From Rhizobium sp. RM (lineage in GTDB: Bacteria; Pseudomonadota; Alphaproteobacteria; Rhizobiales; Rhizobiaceae): 64,000 nucleotides of DNA. The translations under genes and the position numbers were made by a program. The stretch is taken from contig NZ_JACAWV010000022.1 of assembly GCF_013390595.1 (NCBI RefSeq), positions 930,001-994,000 of the forward strand, given 5' to 3'. Shown in pieces: positions 9,224-17,412 of the stretch. Below the pieces are notes generated by a model that ran no database searches, was not told where the DNA came from, and worked only from the letters and a program-made list of their open reading frames with translations. Position 1 is the stretch's first letter, and every line of letters begins with the position of its first letter.

Positions 9224-9697
9224 ATGGCACCGGTCGCGACATATGCCTACGAGGATTTTTCTGCAGGGCGGGAATTTCCCCTAGGGCCGCAGCCGATTTC
9301 AGCAGCAGATATCATTGAGTTTGCCAGCGAATTCGACCCCCAACCCATGCATCTTTCAGAGGAGGCTGGTCGCGCCAGCATTCTTGGCGGGTTGGCGGCC
9401 TCAGGCTGGCACACATGCAGCCTGTTGATGCGCATGATGGCGGACAGCTACATCATCAATTCGACGTCGCAGGGCAGCCCCGGCATCGATTATGTCGAGT
9501 GGAAAAAACCGGTACTGGCCGGCGATACACTCACTGGCAAATCCATTGTCCTGGAACAGCGCACGTCCAGCTCACGCCCCGGCATCGGGCTCGTGAAATT
9601 CAGGCACGAACTCTACAACCAGCGCGGCGACTTGGCAGCCCACGGAGAAAACACAGTCATGTTCAAAATGCGCTTAAACGGAGGTGTTGCAGCATGA
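9224..9697 (+). CDS. MaoC-like hot-dog dehydratase/hydratase, first of a pair
   Basis: 157 aa. MaoC hot-dog domain with the hydratase motif region DIIEFASEFDPQPMHL (catalytic Asp and His positions as in R-specific enoyl-CoA hydratases) and ASGWHT. Strong AGGAGGAG ribosome-binding site (9212-9219). Its stop overlaps the start of the next MaoC gene (ATGA), so the products probably form a heteromeric enzyme acting on a CoA thioester. Specific substrate unknown. Confidence 0.88.
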   Translation: MAPVATYAYEDFSAGREFPLGPQPISAADIIEFASEFDPQPMHLSEEAGRASILGGLAASGWHTCSLLMRMMADSYIINSTSQGSPGIDYVEWKKPVLAGDTLTGKSIVLEQRTSSSRPGIGLVKFRHELYNQRGDLAAHGENTVMFKMRLNGGVAA

Positions 9698-10161
9698 GAC
9701 TGGCGGAACTCTCTCCCGTTGGTGAGCGTGTCAGACTCGATACGCTGCACTTTTCCGCTGACGACATCATTCGTTTTGCCGAAAAATTTGACCCGCAGCC
9801 ATTTCACCTGGATGCGACGGCGGCGAAGAACAGTGTTTTCGGCGCCCTGTGCGCGTCCGGTTGGCACACCAGCGCCGGTTGGATGAAGACCTTTCTTAGC
9901 CATTGGGCAAAAGAGGTAAAACGCCTGAAACAGGAGGGCATCGAGCCGCCCAAACTTGGCCCCTCACCCGGATTTCGCAAGCTGCAATGGAAGAAGCCGG
10001 TCTATGCCGGAGACGACGTCACCTATTTCGTTACCCTGGTCGACACGCGACCCCTGGCATCAAAACCCGGTCTGCTGCTCAACACCACTTTTAACGAAGG
10101 CGTCAATCAGGCCGGAGAAACGGTGATTTCGTTTGAAAGCGGCGTTCTGGAATTTGAATAA
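9694..10161 (+). CDS. MaoC-like hot-dog dehydratase/hydratase, second of a pair
   Basis: 155 aa, paralogous to the gene it overlaps by 4 nt. Shares IIRFAEKFDPQPFHLD and CASGWHT with its neighbour and carries a longer lid insertion (residues ~70-90). GGAGGT at 9681-9686 lies inside the upstream gene, indicating coupled translation. The open frame back to 9415 is antisense-like filler, not coding. Pairing of two full-length MaoC units is typical of alphaproteobacterial hydratases; the reaction is inferred from family only. Confidence 0.88.
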   Translation: MRLAELSPVGERVRLDTLHFSADDIIRFAEKFDPQPFHLDATAAKNSVFGALCASGWHTSAGWMKTFLSHWAKEVKRLKQEGIEPPKLGPSPGFRKLQWKKPVYAGDDVTYFVTLVDTRPLASKPGLLLNTTFNEGVNQAGETVISFESGVLEFE

Positions 10162-10168
10162 ATTCTTG

Positions 10169-10194
10169 CCCTGCGCGCCGATGGGCGCGCAGGG
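10169..10194. terminator. Shared hairpin between convergent MaoC and apt genes
   Basis: Perfect 11-bp stem CCCTGCGCGCC / GGCGCGCAGGG with a GATG loop. Flanking T-runs are short on both strands (GGATTT; AAGAATTTATT), so it may serve both directions. Confidence 0.65.
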
Positions 10195-10205
10195 TGGATT
10201 TCGTA

Positions 10206-10748
10206 TCAGTGACCTGAAAATTCGACCAGCGTCCGCACTTCAACGCCAAGGTCTTCCAGTTTCTTGCGTCCGCCAAGATCAGGCAGGTCAATTACGAAGC
10301 ATGCGGATACGATGTCCGCTCCCATCTGCCGCAAAAGCTTCACGGCCCCTTCCGCCGTTCCACCGGTTGCGATGAGGTCATCCACCAGAATAACCTTTTC
10401 ACCGGGCTGCACGGCATCCACATGCATTTCCATCTCGTCGACGCCATATTCGAGGCTGTAGGCAACGCGAACGGTGGTGTGAGGCAGCTTGCCTTTTTTA
10501 CGGATCGGCACGAAACCGGCCGAAAGCTGATGAGCAACAGCGCCGCCGAGGATGAAGCCGCGTGCTTCCATCCCGGCAATCTTGTCGATTTTCGTCCCCG
10601 CATAAGGCTGCACCAGTTCGTCTACGGCCCGCCGGAACGCGCGTGGATTGCCAAGCAGCGTGGTGATGTCACGGAAAATGATGCCCGGCTTCGGATAGTC
10701 GGGAATGGAACGAATGGCAGCGGAAAGCTCCGAAGCGATGACGGTCAT
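10206..10748 (-). CDS. apt: Adenine phosphoribosyltransferase
   Basis: Purine salvage: adenine + PRPP to AMP + PPi. 180 aa. The PRPP-binding motif is [14 protein letters not shown], with [12 protein letters not shown] and the flexible loop [22 protein letters not shown] as in other Apt proteins. Start ATG 10748 gives the family's usual N-terminus ([17 protein letters not shown]). The ribosome-binding site is weak. Convergent with the MaoC pair. Confidence 0.96.
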   Translation of the reverse strand: MTVIASELSAAIRSIPDYPKPGIIFRDITTLLGNPRAFRRAVDELVQPYAGTKIDKIAGMEARGFILGGAVAHQLSAGFVPIRKKGKLPHTTVRVAYSLEYGVDEMEMHVDAVQPGEKVILVDDLIATGGTAEGAVKLLRQMGADIVSACFVIDLPDLGGRKKLEDLGVEVRTLVEFSGH

Positions 10749-10838
10749 GGTATGTCCAATTAATATGGGAAATGGATCAGAAGGTTCGCGCTACCCTATC
10801 AATTCGGCGGCGACGTACCAACTAAAAAGGACAACGGC

Positions 10839-11231
10839 TTACGCGACCTGCTCCATGCCAGCGATCCGCCCCCATGAAGGACAAACATCTTCGAAGGAAT
10901 GAGACTGTGGTCTCAGCCCCTCGTCAGCCTTGTCGTCGAAACAACCGAAGACGAGGGCAACGGTCGGCGCGTCATCGATGGCGCCCAGCGTGCTGCCGCA
11001 GGCAGCGCAGAATGCACGGCTGGAATAGTCGGAAGAACGATAGGTGGCTGGCATGCCTCCAGCGCCGGTCCACCGCACAGCATCCTTGGCATACTCCACC
11101 CACACTAGGCTCGCAGCACCCGAATGACGCTGGCATATATCGCAGGAACAACTATGCCGGTTGGCCGCCTCGCCACTCGCCTCAAACCGGATGGCACCGC
11201 AAAGGCAGCCGCCACAACGTGTTATACTCAT
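10839..11231 (-). CDS. GFA-family zinc protein (CENP-V/GFA domain)
   Basis: 130 aa. Zinc-binding Cys pattern of the glutathione-dependent formaldehyde-activating (GFA) family: CGGCLCG, CSCDIC, and later FCAACGS. ATG 11231 has AGGAG about 8 nt upstream and fits the family start (MSITRCGGCLCGAIRFEASG). Most members of this broad family have no proven reaction, so the formaldehyde function should not be assumed. It follows the petABC terminator on the same strand. Confidence 0.85.
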   Translation of the reverse strand: MSITRCGGCLCGAIRFEASGEAANRHSCSCDICQRHSGAASLVWVEYAKDAVRWTGAGGMPATYRSSDYSSRAFCAACGSTLGAIDDAPTVALVFGCFDDKADEGLRPQSHSFEDVCPSWGRIAGMEQVA

Positions 11232-11259
11232 TGAACGTTCTCCTGCTGCACAGCGCATG

Positions 11260-11286
11260 AAAAAGCCCCCATGCGATCATGGGGGC
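11260..11286 (-). terminator. Rho-independent terminator of petABC
   Basis: Perfect 9-bp stem GCCCCCATG (11265-11273) / CATGGGGGC (11278-11286), loop CGAT, followed on the minus strand by TTTTT. Confidence 0.9.
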
Positions 11287-11318
11287 CAAATCCTCTTCAT
11301 TGATCCCATCTGTTCGGA

Positions 11319-12230
11319 TCAATGTTCCTTGTTCGCGTAGACCGATTTCTTGGTGAGGTAGACCAGAGCGGTAAAGATGAACAGGAACACCATGACCATG
11401 AAGCCGGTGCGCTTGCGATCTTCCAGATGCGGCTCAGCGGCCCACATCAGGAATGCGGAAACATCCTTGGAATACTGGTCGACCGTCTGTGGCGTGCCAT
11501 CGTCATATGTCACCTGATCGGCGCTGATCGGCGGCGCCATTTTCAGCGCGGTTGCACCAACGAAATACGGGTTGAAATGCGTGCCTTCCGACAGCGTGTA
11601 ATCCGAACCGTCCGGGTTTTTTATTCCTGCCGGTGCATCCTGATAACCGGTCAGCAGCGCATGGATGTAATCGGGGCCGCCTTCCTGATAACCACCGACG
11701 ATCGGGATCATGTCGATGAGGAACTGCGGAAAACCACGTTCGACGCCACGTGCCTTGGCCAGCAGCGACATATCAGGCGGAGCGGCTCCACCATTGGCTG
11801 CAGCCGCCGCCTCATGGTTCGGGAACGGCGATGGGAAATGATCCGAAGGCACGGCCTTGCGGTTAAACATCTCGCCGTCGGCATTCGGGCCGTCCTGAAC
11901 CTCGTATTCACCAGCGAAAGCCTTCACCTGATCTTCCGAGTAGCCCAGATCCTCCAGCGTACGGAAGGAAACGAGGCTCATCGAATGACAGGCGGAACAG
12001 ACTTCCTTGTAGACCTTCAGGCCACGCTGAAGCTGGCCCTTGTCATATTTTCCGAATGGCCCGGCAAAGGACCAGCTCTGCTCTTCAGGCTTGATAACCG
12101 GGAAATGATTTCCGGCGATCGCATGCGTGGTCTGGGCGGCAAGATCGTGGCTTTCTTCCGCCGCAGAGGTGACAGAGACTGAGCCGGTAAGGGCGGCGAT
12201 CAGCGCGATGCTCGTGAGAAGCTTTTTCAT
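11319..12230 (-). CDS. petC: Cytochrome c1 of the bc1 complex
   Basis: 303 aa, electron carrier of ubiquinol:cytochrome c reductase. Signal peptide (MKKLLTSIALIAALTGSVSVTSA), a single haem motif CSACH, the Met ligand region ALKMAPPI, and a C-terminal membrane anchor (GFMVMVFLFIFTALVYL). Third gene of petABC. ATG 12239 is also in frame but sits directly against the ribosome-binding site; ATG 12230 has GAAGGAAGG 9 nt upstream and is preferred. Unlike Bradyrhizobium, where cytochromes b and c1 are made as one polyprotein, they are separate genes here. Confidence 0.96.
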   Translation of the reverse strand: MKKLLTSIALIAALTGSVSVTSAAEESHDLAAQTTHAIAGNHFPVIKPEEQSWSFAGPFGKYDKGQLQRGLKVYKEVCSACHSMSLVSFRTLEDLGYSEDQVKAFAGEYEVQDGPNADGEMFNRKAVPSDHFPSPFPNHEAAAAANGGAAPPDMSLLAKARGVERGFPQFLIDMIPIVGGYQEGGPDYIHALLTGYQDAPAGIKNPDGSDYTLSEGTHFNPYFVGATALKMAPPISADQVTYDDGTPQTVDQYSKDVSAFLMWAAEPHLEDRKRTGFMVMVFLFIFTALVYLTKKSVYANKEH

Positions 12231-12252
12231 TGTCGTCATCCTTCCTTCGCGA

Positions 12253-13575
12253 TCACGCTTCGGCAGCCGCAGAAGCGGCCGACTTCTTGCCGCTCTTTTC
12301 GAGAACGGCTTCGGTAATCGAGTTCGGAATACGCCGGGGCGTTTCGACAAGGCCGAGGATCGGCATGATGACGAGGAAGAAACCGAAGTAATAAAGCGTG
12401 CCGAGCTGCGAATAGCCGACATAGTTGCCCTTCAGGTCGCCACCGAAAATCAGACCGATCAGACCGCTGCCTTCAGCAGGGCGCGAGCCCAGCCAGCCAA
12501 GTAAGATCGCATTGACCACGAACAGCCAGAAGAACATCTTGTACCACGGCCGATAGACGGCAGAACGGACACGCGACGTATCGAGCCAAGGCAGAAAGAA
12601 CAGCACGACGATCGCACCGAACATCACGAGAACGCCACCCAATTTGGAATCGATGATCCAGATATTGAAAGTGATGGCGCGCAGCATGGCGTAGAACGGC
12701 AGGAAGTACCATTCGGGCACGATATGTGCCGGTGTCTTCAACGGATCTGCCATGATGTAGTTGTCAGGGTGACCGAGGAAGTTTGGCATGTAGAACACGA
12801 ACCAGGCATAACCGATCAGGAACACAGAGACGCCAAGCGCGTCCTTCAACGTCGCATAAGGCGTGAACGGAACCGTATCGGTCTTGCTTTTCACTTCAAC
12901 GCCGGTCGGGTTTGTCTGACCGGTCACGTGCAAAGCCCAGATGTGCAGGATCACGACGCCCGCGATCATGAAGGGCAGCAGGTAGTGTAGCGCAAAGAAG
13001 CGGTTCAGCGTCGGCTGATCCACGGCAAAACCACCAAGCAGGAACTGCTGAATCCACTCGCCCACGGCCGGGAAAGCCGTGAAGAAGCCGGTGATAACGG
13101 TTGCGCCCCAGAAGGACATCTGACCCCAGGGCAGAACATAGCCCATAAAGCCCGTTGCCATCATCAGCAAGAAGATGACACAGCCGAGAATCCAGAGAAT
13201 CTCGCGCGGCGCCTTGTAGGAGCCGTAGTAGAGACCACGGGCAATGTGAAGATAAACGGCGATGAAGAAGAAGGATGCGCCGTTTGCATGCATGTAACGC
13301 AACAGCCAACCGTGGTTGACGTCGCGCATGATCTTTTCAACGGAATTGAAGGCAACCGTCGTTTCCGCAGCATAGTGCATGGCAAGCACTACACCCGTCA
13401 GGATCTGCACCAGCAGCATGACGGACAGCATAGCCCCGAACGTGTAGGCGTAGTTCAGGTTACGCGGGACCGGATAGGCAACGAAGCTGTCATAGATCAT
13501 GCGCGGCAAAGGAAGCCGCGAATCGATCCACCTCTCGATGCCGGTGGACGGTTGATAACTGGAATGACCACTCAT
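12253..13575 (-). CDS. petB: Cytochrome b of the bc1 complex
   Basis: 440 aa, eight-helix dihaem quinol oxidase core. Haem ligand histidines in [10 protein letters not shown] and [12 protein letters not shown] helices and FALHYLLPF / HIWALHVTG; Qo-site PEWY present ([16 protein letters not shown]). C-terminal Ala/Ser-rich tail. Start ATG 13575 with AAGGGGAC about 10 nt upstream gives the standard N-terminus ([16 protein letters not shown]). Between petA (15-nt gap) and petC (22-nt gap). Confidence 0.97.
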   Translation of the reverse strand: MSGHSSYQPSTGIERWIDSRLPLPRMIYDSFVAYPVPRNLNYAYTFGAMLSVMLLVQILTGVVLAMHYAAETTVAFNSVEKIMRDVNHGWLLRYMHANGASFFFIAVYLHIARGLYYGSYKAPREILWILGCVIFLLMMATGFMGYVLPWGQMSFWGATVITGFFTAFPAVGEWIQQFLLGGFAVDQPTLNRFFALHYLLPFMIAGVVILHIWALHVTGQTNPTGVEVKSKTDTVPFTPYATLKDALGVSVFLIGYAWFVFYMPNFLGHPDNYIMADPLKTPAHIVPEWYFLPFYAMLRAITFNIWIIDSKLGGVLVMFGAIVVLFFLPWLDTSRVRSAVYRPWYKMFFWLFVVNAILLGWLGSRPAEGSGLIGLIFGGDLKGNYVGYSQLGTLYYFGFFLVIMPILGLVETPRRIPNSITEAVLEKSGKKSAASAAAEA

Positions 13576-13589
13576 GAATATCTGTCCCC

Positions 13590-14168
13590 TTATCCGATCT
13601 TGAGTACGGTATCGGATGTGAATGCAAATGTCGGAATCGCAAGGTTCTGCGGCGCCGGGCCTTTGCGTATGCGGCCCGCCGTATCGTAGTGCGAGCCATG
13701 GCAGGGACAGAACCATCCGCCGAAATCGCCGGCCTGGCCGAGCGGAATGCACCCAAGATGCGTGCAGGAGCCGATCATAACGATCCAGTTTTCCTTGCCC
13801 TCTCCGGCGGAACGGTCGATGTCGGTTGCCTGCGCGTCAGCGGCGATATTGGCATTGCGGGCCACAGGGTCCTTGAGATCGGCAAGAGCCACGGCCTTGG
13901 CCTCTTCGATTTCCTTTTCCGTGCGGTTGCGGATGAAGACGGGCTTACCACGCCACTTCACCGTCAAAGACATGCCCGGCTCGACGGCTGCCACATCCAC
14001 CTCGATAGAGGCAAGCGCCAGCGTCGATGCGTCAGGACGCATCTGGTCGATAAATGGCCATGCGACGGCAGCGGCACCAACAGCCCCCGCCATTCCGGTT
14101 ACAAGATATAGAAAATCGCGACGGGTCGGTTCACCCGATGCGTCATGATTGGTTACGTGCTCGCTCAC
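13590..14168 (-). CDS. petA: Rieske iron-sulfur protein of the bc1 complex
   Basis: 192 aa. Tat-type N-terminus ([12 protein letters not shown]) with a single membrane anchor, then the Rieske [2Fe-2S] domain with CTHLGC and CPCHGSHYD, and [10 protein letters not shown] near the end. The start is a GTG at 14168; a 12-codon ORF with a strong ribosome-binding site ends 2 nt upstream, suggesting re-initiation. First gene of petABC; the promoter must lie in the divergent gap to 14476. Confidence 0.95.
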   Translation of the reverse strand: MSEHVTNHDASGEPTRRDFLYLVTGMAGAVGAAAVAWPFIDQMRPDASTLALASIEVDVAAVEPGMSLTVKWRGKPVFIRNRTEKEIEEAKAVALADLKDPVARNANIAADAQATDIDRSAGEGKENWIVMIGSCTHLGCIPLGQAGDFGGWFCPCHGSHYDTAGRIRKGPAPQNLAIPTFAFTSDTVLKIG

Positions 14169-14170
14169 CG

Positions 14171-14209
14171 CTACACCATCCTCTGCGCTGTTTTTGCCGT
14201 AGATCGCAT
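14171..14209 (-). CDS. Possible 12-aa upstream ORF coupled to petA
   Basis: ATG 14209 preceded by GGGAGGA (4-nt spacing) encodes [12 protein letters not shown] and stops with TAG two nucleotides before the GTG start of petA. The ribosome-binding site here is much better than the one directly before petA. This could feed ribosomes to petA by termination-reinitiation. No homologue is known to me. Confidence 0.4.
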   Translation of the reverse strand: MRSTAKTAQRMV

Positions 14210-14476
14210 GAGTCCTCCCGCTATGATTTGATCCAAGACAAACTCCATCCCTCGTCTCGGGTCATGTGCGCGGCAGATAGAATCCGCGTCATTGTGTTTG
14301 ATCGCAAAATATTGACGGACTTGGCAAGAGCAAAGCACACAAAGCTGCCGTAATTCTGTCCCTAGGGCCTCATTTGCTTCGCGATTTCCGCTGCGTTCGA
14401 CAGCCATGCAACATTGTGCGCGGTTCTACGGCATGTTAGGAGACGGGGCGGGAGAGCTTGGAAAGCAGGAATTCGT
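14210..14476. other. Divergent intergenic region petABC / EEP gene
   Basis: About 270 nt that must carry both promoters. I see no clear sigma-70 pair, no FnrN-type anaerobox (TTGAT-N4-ATCAA) and no ORF with a ribosome-binding site beyond the short one before petA. Confidence 0.5.
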
Positions 14477-15409
14477 ATGAAGGCGAAGCTCGCTTGCATG
14501 GCTTCCTCGGCGATATTGGGCGCGCTTTTTATAATAAGCCTGCGTTATATCACCGATTTTTGGCTACTCGCCTTCGTCAACAGCTTCCAACTTCACATCG
14601 CTGTTGTCTGCATCCTGCTGTCTTTGCTGGTTTTTTGGGCGGCGCGTAACGCCATATCCGTCATTCTCGTGGTCTGGTCGCTGGTGCTTTGCGGCCACGC
14701 ACTCGCCATGATGCTGGAATTCTCCACTTCCGCCTCCCCGCCTGCAGACGCAAAGCCCTTTCGCTTGCTGTCATTCAACGTGTTGATGGAAAACGCCGCC
14801 AATGCAGATGCCATCGCCGACACAATTCTCGCCTCAAATGCGGATGCAGCCTATGTTTTCGAGGCTGGCGCGTTGGAATCGGTCCTGCCGAGACTGTCCC
14901 TGACCTACCCCTACAGGCTGGGATGTTACCAGGGCACCCCGACCTGCGACCTGTTGATCCTGTCGAAGCGGCCGCTGAATGAAGGGCACTTCCACAGCCT
15001 GAGCGATCTGCGCCGCGACCGTTTTGCGATGGCCCAGATCGATTTCGAAGGGACCGAACTGACACTTGCAGCAGGTCATATCACCAAGCCCTATTTTGAC
15101 GACTATCACCGTGACGAACTGGATGAAGTGAGCGAACTGATCTTCAAGGTCACAGGACCGCTCATTCTGGCGGGTGACTTCAATTCGGCAAGCATTGCAC
15201 CGGATATGCGCGCTTTTCTGGCCTCAAACGATCTGAAAAAAGCGTTTTGGGAACCGGCAACATGGCCGATCGAGGCCGGTAGCTTCGGCATTGCCATCGA
15301 TCACATTTTCGCCCGCGAACCGGCAATGCTGATGAAAACCACCCGACTGGCAGACAATCTCGGCTCCAATCACTACGGTCTTGTTGCCGATTTCATGATC
15401 GGACAGTAA
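14477..15409 (+). CDS. Membrane-anchored endonuclease/exonuclease/phosphatase-family protein
   Basis: 310 aa. Three N-terminal transmembrane helices (about 5-95), then an EEP (DNase I-like) domain: LSFNVL, DAAYVFEAG, LAAGHI, the metal/catalytic AGDFNS, IDHIF and the final SNHYGLVADF His. Substrate could be a nucleic acid, phosphoinositide-like lipid or phosphodiester; this cannot be told. ATG 14477 has AGCAGGA upstream; the reading frame is open to 14414 but without support. Convergent with the ABC exporter by 10 nt. Confidence 0.85.
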   Translation: MKAKLACMASSAILGALFIISLRYITDFWLLAFVNSFQLHIAVVCILLSLLVFWAARNAISVILVVWSLVLCGHALAMMLEFSTSASPPADAKPFRLLSFNVLMENAANADAIADTILASNADAAYVFEAGALESVLPRLSLTYPYRLGCYQGTPTCDLLILSKRPLNEGHFHSLSDLRRDRFAMAQIDFEGTELTLAAGHITKPYFDDYHRDELDEVSELIFKVTGPLILAGDFNSASIAPDMRAFLASNDLKKAFWEPATWPIEAGSFGIAIDHIFAREPAMLMKTTRLADNLGSNHYGLVADFMIGQ

Positions 15410-15419
15410 CGACAGCAGT

Positions 15420-17288
15420 TTATTGCGCGGCCTCATCTGCGGCCAGGAAACCGCCGGACTGCCGTGCCCAAAGCTCGGAATAAAGTCCACCGGATGCGAC
15501 GAGTTCGGAATGTGTACCCTGCTCGACGATGCGACCGCGATCCATCACGATCAACCGGTCAAGGGCAGCAATAGTGGACAGACGATGCGCAATGGCCAAC
15601 ACTGTCTTCCCCTGCATCAGTTCGTCCAGATTGCTCTGGATCGCAGCTTCCACCTCGGAATCGAGTGCGGAGGTGGCTTCGTCGAGCACGAGAATGGGAG
15701 CGTCTTTCAGCATGACGCGTGCGATGGCGATGCGCTGGCGCTGACCGCCAGACAATTTCACACCGCGCTCACCGACATGGGCATCCAGACCCTTGCGACC
15801 GCGCTGATCTTCCAGCCTTGCAATAAAATCATCCGCCTTGGCTCGCCGCACGGCTTCCAGCAACTGTGCCTCCGTCGCATCCTGCCGACCGAACATGATG
15901 TTGTCGCGGATCGAGCGGTGCAGCAGCGAAGTGTCTTGTGTCACCATGCCAATATGGGCGCGCAGCGATTCCTGCGTGACCTTTGAAATGTCCTGTCCGT
16001 CAATGAGAATACGGCCGCTCTCCACGTCGTAGAAACGCAAGAGCAAGTTGACCAGCGTGGATTTTCCTGCGCCTGAACGGCCAACGATACCGACCTTCTC
16101 GCCCGCAGTAATGTCGAGATTGAGATTGTCGATGACGCCGCCGCTGCGGCCGTAATGAAAACTGACATTATCAAAACGGATCGCAGGCTTGCGAACGGAA
16201 AGAACAGTGGCGTCAGGCGCATCGACTAGATCGATCGGCTGCGAGATCAGCTCTGCAGCGTTCTGCACAGTACCGAAATTGCGCATGATGCCGTTGAACT
16301 GGGTCATCAATCGCCCGAGCAGGAAGTTCAGTCTCAACACCAGTGCCAGCGTGAAGGCAACGGCACCGGAACTGATCTTGCCGGTCAGCCATAGATGCAT
16401 GCAGAGCGCGGCCATTGACGTGATCATCACCCCTGACAGCAGCGCCATCGAAGCCCGCACGCCAGTGATGAAACGCGTGAAGGTCATGGTGGTGGTCTGG
16501 AAGATATCGAAACCCTGCCGCATGTAGCGGTCATTGGCATCATCACGTCCGAACAGCCTGAGTGTCTGAATATTGCTGTAAGCATCGACCATGCGGCCCG
16601 ACAGCATGGACGCGGCTTCCGCGGTCTCCTTTGAGTGGTAGCGGATACGCGGCACGAAATAGCGTGCCAGCATCGAAAAGATCACCACCCAGACGAGCAC
16701 GACCACCGCCAGCCGCCAGTCCAGTCCGCCAATCAGGAAGAGCATCGAGACGGAGTAGATGCCAACAAACCAGACGCTTTCCATCAGCGACGTGACGAGG
16801 TCACCTGCCGCCTGGCCTCCAGACCAGACCTTTGTGACGATCCGTCCGGAAAAGTCGTTCTGGAAGAAGCTCAGCGATTGTCGCGCGACATGCATATAGG
16901 ATTGCCAACGCACCAGGTTGTAGAAACCCGGCGTAATGATCTGCTGATCAACCAGAGCCGTTATCATCGTCACGATGAAACGTACGACAGCAATCAGGAC
17001 GAGCATGCCGAATAACTCTGTTCCATGCGTGGCCAGCAATCCTGACCATCCCTCGCCCGGTTTCACCGTCGCCAGAATATCGACAAGGCGTCCAACGAAC
17101 CAGAACAGCGCCGCTTCGATGGCCGCAGTCATGCCGCCAAGCACCAGCATGGCAAAGAATGGCGCCTTCGCCTGCGAGACATAGAACCAGATGAAGGAGA
17201 ATGTGCTTTCCGGCGGCCTCAGATCGTCCTTACGGGCGAAAGGCTTTATCCAGTTCTCGAAGAACTCGAAGATGCGCGTCATGACCAT
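15420..17288 (-). CDS. ABC exporter half-transporter (permease + ATPase), downstream copy
   Basis: 622 aa (or 620 from ATG 17282). Six-helix ABC-type exporter domain (about 35-330) fused to an ATPase domain: Walker A GRSGAGKS, Q-loop VTQDTSLLHRS, signature LSGGQRQR, Walker B ILVLDEATSALD and H-loop AHRLST, all intact. Closest paralogue is the next gene upstream, with a terminator between them. Multidrug/lipid export of the MsbA/LmrA type is the family expectation. Both possible starts lack a good ribosome-binding site. Confidence 0.9.
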   Translation of the reverse strand: MVMTRIFEFFENWIKPFARKDDLRPPESTFSFIWFYVSQAKAPFFAMLVLGGMTAAIEAALFWFVGRLVDILATVKPGEGWSGLLATHGTELFGMLVLIAVVRFIVTMITALVDQQIITPGFYNLVRWQSYMHVARQSLSFFQNDFSGRIVTKVWSGGQAAGDLVTSLMESVWFVGIYSVSMLFLIGGLDWRLAVVVLVWVVIFSMLARYFVPRIRYHSKETAEAASMLSGRMVDAYSNIQTLRLFGRDDANDRYMRQGFDIFQTTTMTFTRFITGVRASMALLSGVMITSMAALCMHLWLTGKISSGAVAFTLALVLRLNFLLGRLMTQFNGIMRNFGTVQNAAELISQPIDLVDAPDATVLSVRKPAIRFDNVSFHYGRSGGVIDNLNLDITAGEKVGIVGRSGAGKSTLVNLLLRFYDVESGRILIDGQDISKVTQESLRAHIGMVTQDTSLLHRSIRDNIMFGRQDATEAQLLEAVRRAKADDFIARLEDQRGRKGLDAHVGERGVKLSGGQRQRIAIARVMLKDAPILVLDEATSALDSEVEAAIQSNLDELMQGKTVLAIAHRLSTIAALDRLIVMDRGRIVEQGTHSELVASGGLYSELWARQSGGFLAADEAAQ

Positions 17289-17374
17289 GTTTCGGATATA
17301 GGCGGATTCTGCTTGAGGGAACAGCCGCACAGGCGACCCCGGCGGATTATATTTCGGTAATATTTGCAGACATG

Positions 17375-17401
17375 AAAAAGGGCGGAAAATGCTTCCCGCC
17401 C
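17375..17401. terminator. Terminator between the two ABC exporter genes
   Basis: Stem GGGCGG (17380-17385) / CCGCCC (17396-17401). On the minus strand it is followed by TTTTTC, so it should end the upstream exporter transcript; the downstream exporter then needs its own promoter in 17289-17374. Confidence 0.7.
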
Positions 17402-17412
17402 TCTGATTTTTC

